Below are positions 11,141 to 22,517 of a stretch of DNA of 64,000 nt, in pieces. The stretch comes from Plasmopara viticola (lineage: Eukaryota > Oomycota > Peronosporomycetes > Peronosporales > Peronosporaceae): contig MBPM02000003.1 in NCBI GenBank assembly GCA_001695595.3, forward strand, positions 2,170,001 to 2,234,000, written 5' to 3'. Position 1 is the stretch's first letter. Each line of letters opens with the position of its first letter. Below the pieces are notes generated by a model. It had not been told where the DNA came from. It ran no database searches and saw only the letters and a program-made list of their open reading frames with translations. The position numbers were made by a program, and so were the translations under genes.

Positions 11141-13172
11141 TAGAGCGGAGAGAAGAACACATTGAAACAATAAATAGCTACATATGTGTACTATCCATAG
11201 CAAAAGACACGAAGTTTCAGTGTACGCAAAAAGGCGTCCCTTAAGGATGGAAAACTCTTTCCGCGAAGGCCGTTTTAATACCACACACGGCGTTATTGTT
11301 GTCATTCCTACGAGAAATCCTACGGTCGAGAGTCATTTCTGGTGCACTGGTTTTCTTTTAATTGCATCGCTATTTGGGACGCGACTGTTGTCACCGGCAG
11401 CTTTGCCGATAATGGCTTTTACGCAATATAATTAAAACATTCCTAAAATACGAATGCAATAGTACAATTTATAGGAATAGGCGATTATGCAGATTTAGAC
11501 CAGCAAAAGTTCTAGATGTCTCATAACCAAGAGACTTAATTGGCTAGAAACAATCTAGGAAGTATTAGAAGGTAGAAGGAGAAAAGTAGAATTTTAGCCT
11601 AGCAGTAGATAGCTGAGAGTCAGCAGTTAGGCTGTAGCAAAAAGATAGCTCTTTGTTTAATATCATTTTTTGTTTTGCTTTACGCAACAAACGCTCCTCC
11701 TCCTTCACCGAAATTGCCCCGCCCGCTCTTCAGCCACGTCCGACGATCGACTTTAATAAGCTCTCTCGCGAGTGTGTCACACAATCAATAAAGCATCAAA
11801 CTTTACTTTTTTACAATCTCATGATTGCTTCGGACAACGGCAATCGAAGTGCAATTCTAATATACACGCTGTCGCTTTGTGCCCAGCGACAGCGTGCGCC
11901 AGTAACAGCTTGTGAGTGTGTCTATATCGACCCTGTAAAATCTAAATTCTATGCAGCCTAATACGCGGTGTGTTTGCGGTAGCTGCCATGTAGCGCGTAT
12001 GTCAGGGCAGAAAAGTCAACGCTCAGAATGATTTGCGTAAGCGACCGAGCATGACGCGTTTCTTTATCGCCATGAAGATGTATATTTAAATGTTCTCGCT
12101 TTTAGTCGTCTTCCCACGTGACGACTACTGAAAAGCACCAACCTGCACTGATTTTCCTCATACGCCGTGCCTACATATGGTAATGCCTCCTACCACTGCT
12201 CACACCCAACTACCGACTGGACCCGCATTCCTATGCTTAGTAAATAATAATGGTGGAGTTTTTAAGCATGAAATCGGTGGACACACAAATCATAAGAATA
12301 AAGTTTGGGACATAAATCTGCTATTACGATCGAGCTTTTCGTTTGAGATGAGTTTGTGTGCTATGTCGCATGATGCATCGCTTCTCAAGTGCATAACAGA
12401 CGCCGTCAATTAACATAAAGTATACCGCAAGGACGAATAGCATGCCAACACAGGTCTTAACAAAAATGCGCTCACAGCTTTCGCTTTTGCCCTCGTTGCC
12501 CAGTGTCGCTTATAAACAAAATGAATAAAGCTATTCAACACTTACGGTGCAGACTTTTTTTTAAAAAAACTGAAAATTCGAAAAAAAAAATTCTGATCGT
12601 TGTTGATACCATATCTATATAGACTGGCAAACTCCACGCATAATCTTAGCATTTCTAAAATACAACCTTTCCAAGTAGTTTCGCGGTGTGGCTGCATCTA
12701 CAACTGTCTGCTTCAACTATTTAAAACAGAAGACAGCAACTTGAAAAAAAAATCTGATCTGCGCGATATTTACGTGTGATTTGCCATGTGCGGCGCATAC
12801 TTCTAAGATGCTCAAAAACTCACACAAAACGACCGTCTGAACACCGACTGACAGGTGAAGTAAGCTGTCTTCACGACAAAAACTGCATTTGATGACAAAC
12901 GCAACACTGATTCAATTGATAGAAGTGGCATATATTCATGCATTGTAACTTGACGTTCTGCGGTTTACGAATGCGAGCCGACACTATTGTCAATGCTAAG
13001 CTTAGACCTCTTCCATAACTTCGAACATCGATATTTGAGTACACTAGCTGTTTTCTTGCTCGAGGCCGTTGTCCATCAAATCTTGTCTACGTCTCGCTTG
13101 TAATTGCCGTCTCTCCGTAAATGTGGTGTCGCTATAACCCTTGTTAGCGTCGCATCGAATGGGTTGTTTTCG
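11141..13172. other. Intergenic tract, nothing certain
   Basis: About 2 kb without a supported gene. Purine-rich sequence around 11515-11650 beginning TGTCTCATAACC resembles the style of a solo LTR, but no second copy or target-site duplication was found. Short A/T runs occur near 12550-12590. Open frames here show no domain. Confidence 0.5.
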
Positions 13173-13856
13173 TCAATCTTGCCTTAACGTACGAGGCTCG
13201 GATGCCACCGATGCTTTCGATGACGAAACGGAATGTTTGCGCTTTCGAAGCTGTACGAGATGACTTGACAATCGTTGCATTCGTTGAGGCAAAGTGCTTT
13301 CGTCAAGGTAGGATTCGCGCGATTTGGCGGTGGTAAACATGAGACGTTCGAGTTTGATTGCCAACATCAAGACCTTGGAGTGCCAATCCAAATTTTCGGG
13401 GATATGCGTAAGAACGTTATGTGGCTGATGATTGCGCAACAAGCTCTCAATCTGCATTATAATTTGCGACCGAAGTCGACGAATCTCGTCGCCTGGAATC
13501 CGCCAGTTCCCGTCCGTCGAGTCTCGGACATTGTTAAGCTGAGGAACGACGAGGGCACTACAGCTGGTCCTAGTAGTGGCCTGATAGACCGCTTTTTCTA
13601 GCTGCGAAAGACCGCTTAAATGACCAGGTGAGACAGTTGCTGAAGCCCTCCTTGTTTCGTTACACTGTTGTGTTGATGGAAGGCATCGAGTCTCAATCAT
13701 GTCTGATAGACTGGCGTGGCGTGCTGTGTGGGGTGTCGAAAGCAATGGAGTGATCGCAGCAACGCTCGCAAAGCCATGCGTCTCGGTACAATTTTTCAGT
13801 TCATTAGACGGTGCCATAGAAACGTTGAAGATCTCGCTTGTATTTTTGTAGCCCAT
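13173..13856 (-). CDS. Small KIX-like domain protein (transcription co-activator type)
   Basis: Single-exon frame of 227 residues starting at an ATG at 13856. Residues about 116-206 look like a KIX three-helix bundle. They open with NWRIPGDEIRRLRSQII, then come a middle helix (KVLMLAIKLERLMFTTAKS) and ESYLDESTLPQRMQRL. The order and spacing match KIX domains of Mediator subunit 15 and CBP/p300 (W at the start, LExxxYxxAxSxxEY in helix 3). KIX domains bind activation domains of transcription factors. The N-terminal 115 residues are low in structure and rich in Ser/Thr; the C-terminus is basic (LRKRKHSVSSSK). MED15 and CBP are normally far larger, so this is either a stand-alone KIX protein or a divergent Mediator tail subunit. 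The gene sits alone in the repeat desert. Confidence 0.6.
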   Translation of the reverse strand: MGYKNTSEIFNVSMAPSNELKNCTETHGFASVAAITPLLSTPHTARHASLSDMIETRCLPSTQQCNETRRASATVSPGHLSGLSQLEKAVYQATTRTSCSALVVPQLNNVRDSTDGNWRIPGDEIRRLRSQIIMQIESLLRNHQPHNVLTHIPENLDWHSKVLMLAIKLERLMFTTAKSRESYLDESTLPQRMQRLSSHLVQLRKRKHSVSSSKASVASEPRTLRQD

Positions 13857-14966
13857 CGCTTACCATAGATAGGTGATTAAGGCGTGACAAATTTTGCTGT
13901 ACGGGCGCAATACAAGATTGGCAATAAGTCCAGTAACGTTCCTGAGACATCAAGCGCACGTGTAAGAGGAATTAGAATGCTGGTGTGCTACTAGTACGGA
14001 TGATATTATTATAACCATATTATAGAGTCACTTGCTTAAAAAATGGTGCGTATCTTCGTGGCTGCATCTGCAAGGGAAATATGCTTTACGAGAGAAAAAG
14101 GTAGGTAGTAATTGAGGGCGAATTGCTTTGCATGTAGCTCATCTTAGGACTGCGTCTCACGGCGGAGCCATTATATTAGGAGTATCACTGCAACAGACGA
14201 GAAGCTCGATAAAAAGGACAGACAAAACAAAGCTCGCTGACGTTTGGAGTATGAATCATGTTTTTGCAGCAGATTTTTATCGAAAAGGCTTTAAAATGCA
14301 CGCCTTTCGTTTCCTACCATGTTTTCGCTGACTGGACGATCGGGCACACAGACATATGCCATGAGTTGCAACTCTTGTGGCAACTGGTTGCGACATGGCT
14401 GCATTGAACTCATGGCTGGCCCGTCAGAATGATAAACATCGATTATTACCGTTGGGTATGCTGAAACACGACCGCTTATCCACGTGAGACAAAATTTACA
14501 TCAGTAGTGTCAAGTGCATAGATAAAGAGCTACAAAGATGCGTCTTCTGGCAGGGAGCAAAGACCACAACACCACAGCTACGTACAGTAAATTTATCTCG
14601 AATGCGGCCAAAATAACACATGTATGCGCAACGCATGTTGCATTGCAAACCTTGTGTCGTTTTTACGTCTCAATCTTTTATTGAGCCAATCGCGGCCACA
14701 GCTACAGAAAAACGTAGCAAGATGTCTTCGACGTGTCTATGACACGGCTCATATTTATATTAGTCGTTAGATACAGCACTTTTCACAAAAAGATGCATAC
14801 CTTTCAGCACTCGGTCGTTCGTGCATATTAAATTTCACACTGCATAGGAAAGCAGCTTAGATTGTTTTTTGCTTCCAATAGCCCACAAAGAATACCGGTT
14901 GATGTCTTGAGTAGCAGTGTCACTAAGGTTTGGTAGTTGTGGCGCCTCTAATGTTTTTTGACTCAG

Positions 14967-15002
14967 CACTACTGGAGACTCGACCACTACTGGAGACTCG
15001 AC
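14967..15002. repeat. Two exact tandem copies of an 18-base unit
   Basis: CACTACTGGAGACTCGAC occurs twice in a row (14967-14984 and 14985-15002) with no mismatch. It lies in non-coding sequence. Confidence 0.95.
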
Positions 15003-16058
15003 CAATAAATGTCAACTAGCGGCGTCCAGGCGACGAAGTTTTTTGGTTGTTAAAATATGAAGCAAAAAAATGTTGCGCAATCGCCAGTCCTTACGAAGGC
15101 TTTTCGAGAATTGCAACTGGCAATGAAGACCGAACGACTCACACCGATACCACCACGCCGCATGAAAGTCATCGGCAATTCGCGTCAATGTATGCAACGT
15201 CTGTAAATTTATCTGTTACGGCTTCGGAAGCGCAAGAACATCATAGCGGTGATGATGATTAGTCTAACTCAAATGTCATTACAGCATCGTGGTCGTATCT
15301 CACATCACAGAGGCGCGCCATCAAAGGCAACTAAAAAAGTTAATTACTATATATTGTGTAAGCTGCGACCACAGCAAGAGACGTTCTAGGTGCCACACGT
15401 GCGTGGCGGTTGTGGGTTGTGCAACAAGTTTGCTAGATTTCATGATGACACTATGAGGACAAATAGAATACGTAAGTTTTATGACAATCGTTCCATGTGA
15501 ACGTCCTAATTATAATATAAGCATACGACGTCGCTCTGCGGCATATTTGAATACTTTATGAGACGTACGTTCAAAAATACGCTTTCAGGAATACCGTTCC
15601 GCAATATCAAAGAACGCCAAAAATGGTTAAAAAAATGGTATACAAGTATAAGACATACAATTCTTGTAATGAATCAAATGTTGCAGACGCGCATACGTCT
15701 CGACACAAAATTTAAACTGGTATATCTTGCACACTTCGATCCTGCAAAACCGACATAGTGAAAGGTCGTAACCTTGTGCTAATAGCACTTTTCAATATGC
15801 AAACCCTCGCGCGTACGCACTAAAATCACTGAAATTTAAAAAAATTTCGTTTACGCCTCTTCGTGATGTGTAAGACCGCAAGCACGTTGCGAATTATACG
15901 AATAAATCGTCTTTTCGAACGAATAAAACTATCTTCTGACTTCTATTCGACGAGTATATCGCACTGCTCAGACGACGTAGGGGTTTGTAAAGGTGGCTAA
16001 GTTTATAGCCCGTGCTGCTTTCATGCAGCTGGTACGCGTAATGGAGCGCGAGCCCTAC

Positions 16059-16178
16059 GAGCACAGTTAATGCTTAAGGCACCACCAGCACATGCATACC
16101 GCCTCATGTGGGGTGATGGAGCACAGTTAATGCTTAAGGCACCACCAGCACATGCATACCGCCTCATGTGGGGTGATG
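16059..16178. repeat. Exact tandem duplication of 60 bases
   Basis: Unit 16059-16118 is followed directly by an identical unit 16119-16178; both begin GAGCACAGTTAATGC and end GGGGTGATG. The perfect identity contrasts with the decayed surroundings, so the duplication is recent or an assembly artefact. Confidence 0.95.
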
Positions 16179-18510
16179 TAGGCTAAAGGTGATCAATAAG
16201 GCGACCTTGATCACGGATAAACACTGACCTGTGAATCAACATTACCAGAGTTTTTTGTTTTCTAGAAATGCATGAAAAGCAATTGAGAGCAGCGTGCCTC
16301 CCGGCAAGCTTAGACATCGCACTTTTGTGCTTGCAAGCAGCGAAAGTGTAAAGTTTGTAGTAATACTTACGAGGTAAAGGAGTTGATGGGCTTCATCATT
16401 GGAGCACCACTCTGCAAACAAAACATGGTGGCTTTAATCATGGGCAGCCTTAGAGTAAGCTCGTTTCACACTCAGTGCAGGCCGCGACGAAGGAAAACAC
16501 AATCCAATTAGTTTTGAAGGCTACAGTCACATGCAAACTTGCTTTTAATGTGCCTTAGATGAGGCAGATGGACACTTCCCCGTTCTTAAGAATTCGAAGA
16601 AGTATTGTCCAAAGATCCATCAATTAGAGCCCAACTTATTGCGGATCATTCGTAAGGCTATGCAAGTACATTGCGATGTCAATATTGTGGTGAGAAGTAC
16701 TTATTAAGGCGTCGAAGCACTCGTTGAGTAATCACTAGATAATGTTGCTTATGCCTTAAAAGGCTACGTGCCGCTTTACGTGAATGAGCAGGCTTAATGT
16801 TGCGTACTACACGCCAAGATTGGAATTGATGAGGTGAGAATAGCAGCTTCATGCTTCGATCAGCCCTTTAAAATAGGCGAGCAAGTCGAAGAGGGAGACC
16901 AACTTAATACACGTACGCAACAAAGCGGCCGAAAGCCGGTGTAATCAAGAACTAAGGATCCAAAGATCGACAAAATTAAAAACTACAGATTAAGTGTATT
17001 TCCAATGCAAAAAGCAAGACTTAATTGCGCTTGCGCCTCACCGTAACATAAAAAATTAAGCCGGATGAGTCTTAATGTATATGGCTTAGTCAAGCTCTTT
17101 GTGACCCGAAACAAGTAATTGCGAGTGGTGGCATTAGGTCACACGTTGAAACCGTGACCCATAAGCTTAAGGCTCGCACTTTAAATGATTTGCTTACGTA
17201 TCGATACGATTACTTGGCCGGGTCTCGTGAATTGGCCGCACAAGGCCTAGAAATTGCCGAACTGTGGCACCCAGTGCATTTGTTGACGAAGACAGTCGAG
17301 GTGTCGGCGTTAAGCAGCGTCCAACGACGCCGCACGCATGTGACCGGTTGGCAGAGATCATTTAATGTGGCGTATTAAACCACCACATTATCATATTTTC
17401 CCTCTCTCCTTGATGATGAGGGCCAGAGCCAACAATACGTGAGATGTTTTTTTGCGCAACGCCACCACCAGAGTTCACTACAAAATGAGGGAATGTTATC
17501 ACTCTAAAAGCGCTTAGCCCCACAAAGCCACCCGCTTTTGAAGTTATAATCACAATATCACGAGCAAAGACCATCTCGATGTTCTCAGTGACCGCTGCAA
17601 ATACGAGAACAGGATGTTGTGAGCCACAAGGTGCAGAACGGCAGTCCGCTGTTAGTCGACGATAAGTATTTTGCCAAGCATGCTCGTACTTAAGGTACTA
17701 CTCCATTTGCGCTTTCGAAGCTATTTGAAGTGTGATCAGGTACAGTAAAATTGTGTACGTTTGCACTAACCACTTTCAGGGCATTCATTACCGGTACGGT
17801 ACGCCAAAACTGAATCTTCCTGCTTTTGGGTGTCTAAAAATGCTCGGTTGCCCACGCAAGGAATTCGTAAGGAACTGACAATTTCGTTCTTAGACACATA
17901 GATGATAGTACCTGACCTATCTCCTTTTTATAACGTTAATAAATTTTAAATTCCTTATTTCCTTTGTTGTCGTAGACCAACCCTAACTTTTACCATTTGT
18001 GCTATCCAAACCATATAATGATGACTCAAGCTACCAGCAGTAATAAACAATGAGATAACGCAAATGCTTGACTAGTTTCCTTTCAAATGCATATTTAAAA
18101 CAATGTGTAGCAGGTTTAATTTGAACGGCAACAACATATCACTGGACAGCACTTGTAGCACCAGTTGCAGACGATGCTGCTCGTATGTCATTGTGGCTTA
18201 GATAAAAATCATACGGAGACACGACGCCAGACTTGTTGTACTGGGCCAAAATTGTCTAAGAATACGGCCGACGTCGATCTGTACATTTAGGTAAGGTAAA
18301 GTAGCTGCTACAATCTTAATCGGGCTATGAAAAGTGATACGCAGAGCATCAGAATAAGCTTCAGATGAGAATGTGCAAGCACGTACCGTGTCGGTGGCCA
18401 AGTATTGCACTGAAAAGTCAGCGGATGACCAAGCTTGAAGTGTACCAAGAATCTATTAGATTTGACATTTTTATAGCAAACTAAATGTGAAGAGTTGGAC
18501 CGCAATACGA

Positions 18511-18680
18511 GCACATCTAGAATGATAGAAAAGACGTTTCTATGGCCATGCATCATTTCAGCATTACAATAGAGCAAATAAAGAATTAGTTGTTGCTCTA
18601 TTGCGTCTGTGCACGTCTAGAATGAAAGAAAAGACATATCTACGGCCGTACATCATCCTAGTAGTTTGAAAGAGCGAATA
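18511..18680. repeat. Diverged tandem repeat, period 100 bases
   Basis: GCACATCTAGAATGATAG at 18511 recurs as GCACGTCTAGAATGAAAG at 18611, and the match continues for about 70 bases (AAGACGTTTC / AAGACATATC, ATGGCCATGCATCAT / ACGGCCGTACATCAT) with scattered differences. It is an old tandem duplication. Confidence 0.8.
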
Positions 18681-19734
18681 TACGCTTGGTGCTAGTGTAA
18701 GATAATGTATTATGCGGTTAGTTAAGCCTTTAAGGCATTACAACTGGAAGCAGTATACTTTAAGCTTGAATTTAAAGCGCATGGGTGGTCCAGGTATATC
18801 CGCTTCTAGCCAGGCAAAAGAGTAAGATTCAAGCGCGGGTATGGTCCTTTCTACATTCCAATAGCGCGGTCAAGACACTGTGGCTTGCATATCAAGCTTC
18901 CGAATCCACATCGTAAAAGCTTTTGGTCGGTATAACGGTAGATGGTAGCCAAAGGTCACTTGCCGCCATTACTTTGATACGTTTGGAGCAATACCTCGCT
19001 AATGCGTAAGGAAATCTAAGCTTTGCAGAGACATGCAGCACTTGATATGACGATCAACAGCTGCCAATTGTATGATGCCTGTAGCCTCAAAAGATGTCCA
19101 TCGGAATAAGTAGCGTGCACATCGTCTCATTGCTTCGCGATAAGGTGGTTTTTGATGACGGCATTTAGTAATACTAGGCTAATGTAGAGATTTTTATGAA
19201 CACACCATATATTCGTGGTTTGTGTGGGTAACGCCAAAGACGCATACAACGTTGTGTCTAAGTACCTTGTACGACAACGAAGCCAACCTCACGAGCTCGA
19301 TCATGAAAGTGTAGACTTGGCTTACCTAGCCGATTAGCTAGGGACAAGTACTATTGCCTTTCGATCGAAAAGTCGATTTGCTCCGACACAAGCAACACGA
19401 AAGCTGTCGGTCTACCAGTCATTTTACGATGGCCAATCCAACGCTGATATAATTTTTTTGGCATCCCTTAGTGCCAATAGGGATGAATCTGTACCGTGGA
19501 CGGCAAAACCTCATGCATCTTTCCCCAAAGAACCACCACGGAAGAGCCTGTAGCGGGGAGCGCGCACCCACCGTTGCACATCACTCGAAAACTACTTCCT
19601 TCGGGCAATACTGTTATAAGTACTTTCTTGATTTCTGCCCTGCCCGCTTGGTTCGTGAAAATTTCTCAAGTGAGTGACAATACTATCAAAGTAATATTAT
19701 CGCCCGGCGAGGTGCCTCTAGAGCTTTAGGCTTA

Positions 19735-19985
19735 GCGTCAGACTCACCGTTTATCCAAAAGCTGTTACAAACAATCATAGCGACGTCAACGGCTTTTGGC
19801 GGCAAATCTCGATCTAAAACACCGTCGCTGATGTGGAAACTAACATTAGTTACTAAGAGAAAGAGGAAGACGACAACCCTCGGTGCAATTCACTAGAGGG
19901 TCTAGTGGCCAAAGTCACTTAAGAAGTAGGCGAGGGACTCTGTGACTCACATACCACCCGGCAACAACGCGAGTCGGCGTCTCGT
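19735..19985 (+). repeat. Dispersed repeat, copy 1 (partner at about 37535-37745)
   Basis: Two anchors match the partner in the same orientation and order: GGCTTAGCGTCAGACT near 19731, and AAGTAGGCGAGGGACTCTGT near 19925 (partner GTAGTAGGCGAAGGACTGTG near 37697). The middle is strongly diverged. The segment following the second anchor reads EVGEGLCDS in both copies, suggesting former coding sequence of a transposon that I cannot name. Confidence 0.6.
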
Positions 19986-21290
19986 ACGAGTTCTTTTCAC
20001 TTTCTAACCAGCATACTTGGCGGGGGAGAAAAAGATCTTCTGGCAAGCACTGCTCGTTCGAATCTAGGCCATGACTTCAAGCAGACCTATAGTCACAGTC
20101 GTGCCTTGAACTGCTTGATCTCTCCGGATTGGTTTTCTTGGATCCGAAAGACTCATCTACGGCCTATAGACATACTCACCTCGTTCACACGCCTTGACGG
20201 CTTTTCGATTGATGATTCTCGCGTAGCATCCTTAAATGCGGCCTGGCTAAGCAAATTCCTGCTTCAATGAGACACGCTCTCAAGGCTTCATTTGACCTCT
20301 TCGAAAAAAATCGCTCAGCATTTTACATGGCTTGGAGGCAGGGGTAATAAGGGATAACCTTTTGCAGTGTCATCACCACAATTAAACAAGAGAAGCGGTT
20401 AGAAACCATCACAAGCTTAAAGTGATACAGCTCAAGCCCAGATTAGAAGAAATGTTTTTGGTCCGTGATCTCAAAGTGCGACTTGCTTTCTTGGCGGGTC
20501 ATATATACCTATCTTCGAAATGTCCCAGCTTCGGAATGATGCCAAGCGAGGTGCTGAGAGCGCGAGCTTTGAGCGCGAATTTGATGCCATATCTACCATA
20601 TTAAAGCGTGGCCCAAAAACGCAGCCTACGTACTAGCTCCAATTACAGATTGCTCCATCGATTAGCGTGGAACTCACAAGAAGCCCCTAGCGCCCATATG
20701 AATGCCTTTACTTCACTATGCACTCCACTTCTTCACAGTCACGCAGCGCTGGAAGTGGGTGTTTCCGCTTCGGCCAGCCATCAAAGATATCTGCCTCTGT
20801 GCAACAGTGTGTATTTCCTCGAGATTGCTCTCGAAATTGGTCCTCGTGGAGATGGTACAAACTCTTTGAAACGATCAAGACTCATATAGCCTTTAAGAAA
20901 TAGTATTCTCTTGTCGATGTGAGCGATGAGATTCAACATTGCAATCGACTATTACACGTCCCAAGGCGAGGATTTCAATGCGTCAAGAAGTCACTTCTCT
21001 TTGCACTGAAATTTGAGCTGGGCGGATCACTCTAAGCGCATAGTATTATGGGCATGTGGCCGCTCAGCCTTCAAGCCTATACAAAGAGCTATTAGCCGTC
21101 ATACTGACACCCCTAAGTGCCTTGATAGCACGGGAGAGCGCAGGGATATCCCTTTGAGGAGGCATCGAGGTAAACTCACCACTCACGTCTGGCTCGGTGC
21201 CCTGTCAGTATGATCCCACTCAAAGCACCCCACAGAAAATGCTGGGTGCGGCGACATTATCTTGGGAAGGCCAATGACGTACATCGCCCC

Positions 21291-21428
21291 ATGCCGTGCC
21301 CATTTCATGAATACCCGTCAAACGTTGTCTAGCAATACCCCAAAACTATGTGCCCTTCTATGCCGTGCCCATTTCATGAATACCCGTCAAACGTTGTCTA
21401 GCAATACCCCAAAACTATGTGCCCTTCT
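21291..21428. repeat. Exact tandem duplication of 69 bases
   Basis: Units 21291-21359 and 21360-21428 are identical, beginning ATGCCGTGCCCATTTC and ending GTGCCCTTCT. The period is a multiple of three, so an open plus-strand frame runs through both (CRAHFMNTRQTL twice). I see no sign that this frame is a real gene. Confidence 0.95.
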
Positions 21429-22445
21429 GAAAATTCCTTCAGATCATCTAACGGATGCAGTTGAATTTCTTAGCCTTCTAGTTGTACTTAGTCGACTTTT
21501 CTCGAAGTCAGAGAACAATTTTGTAAGACGACTAGCTTCACATTGGGCTTTTAAGTAAAACTTTATTCTTATACTATCTCATAAGCAGAGTCTTAGATCA
21601 TTTGCATGGATAAGTTTAAGGACCGTTAATTCGTTTGCTGTTTTCTTGAAAGCAACCTCAATCAAAAAAAAAGTATCAAGTCACATATATAGCGTCGTCA
21701 GCACACATCCGACACAGTGTATATTTTAGCACACGCTTGACTTTTTTCCCGTTTGACCATCTGGATGATAATCTTCTGTAGACATTAGCAAACGGCCTAA
21801 TAGTTGACGCAGCGTTTCCCAATTTTACAGCGGCAAGCTGCGGACCCTTCCTTTTTTGACCTATTTGCGTCCGAAAAGTCGTGATTATATCTATAATCAT
21901 CTCGCTAGCTCTAACATAGTTGTGCGGTCTGGAACAGGTGCCAAATACACCATTTTGTATGGGAATCTATGCTCAATTTCGGCAAGCCAAAGACGGAGCT
22001 TATGCTTATGAACTTGTAAATGTACACGGACTTTGGCAGGAACTATGCATAAGCCGACGCGTGAGCTTCAGGTCTGATCTTTAATGTCACTCATTGGCTC
22101 TTGTATACTTCACCGCCCAGCTCCTAAACATGCGGATCCATCAAAATGATGTAGGGATCGAGAAAAATATTCTTGTCGTCCCCAATGACCTTGGTATGTG
22201 CCTTCGCAAATACAGTTTACTTCAGGACTTCGTAACTTGAAATTATGACTCGGGGTAATTTGGCGTGTCTGTCCTATGACAAAGCAGACCGTCTGCCCAC
22301 TCTCATAGCGATGGAACCGAAACCGCTACATTACTTGATTTCTAATCTTTTGTTGTGATAATCTTGATTGGCATCTGATTTATATGACCGACGAATCGTC
22401 TCGTCATGCGAGCTTTTCTGCCTTGCTTATGTAATCAGGTCTGCG

Positions 22446-22517
22446 CGTAAACGCGTCGGCAAGCACAGTGGGTTTCTCAGGTTCGTACTCTGCTTCACAA
22501 ATATATTCTGCGAAGAA
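22446..22517 (-). mobile_element. Ty3/gypsy RNase H remnant
   Basis: On the minus strand the frame from 22517 reads FFAEYICEAEYEPEKP followed by TVLADAF. This is the end of gypsy RNase H (consensus FFAEYNFxVxYKPGKxNVxADALSR). Upstream sequence in the same orientation is too decayed to follow. Confidence 0.75.

Noticed and set aside
11515..11650. Purine-rich segment that looks like a solo LTR
   Set aside because: Only the general style fits; no terminal repeats or partner seen.
20045..20075. GTTCGAATC, like a tRNA T-loop
   Set aside because: Flanking bases cannot form the T-stem, and no anticodon or acceptor arm fits upstream.
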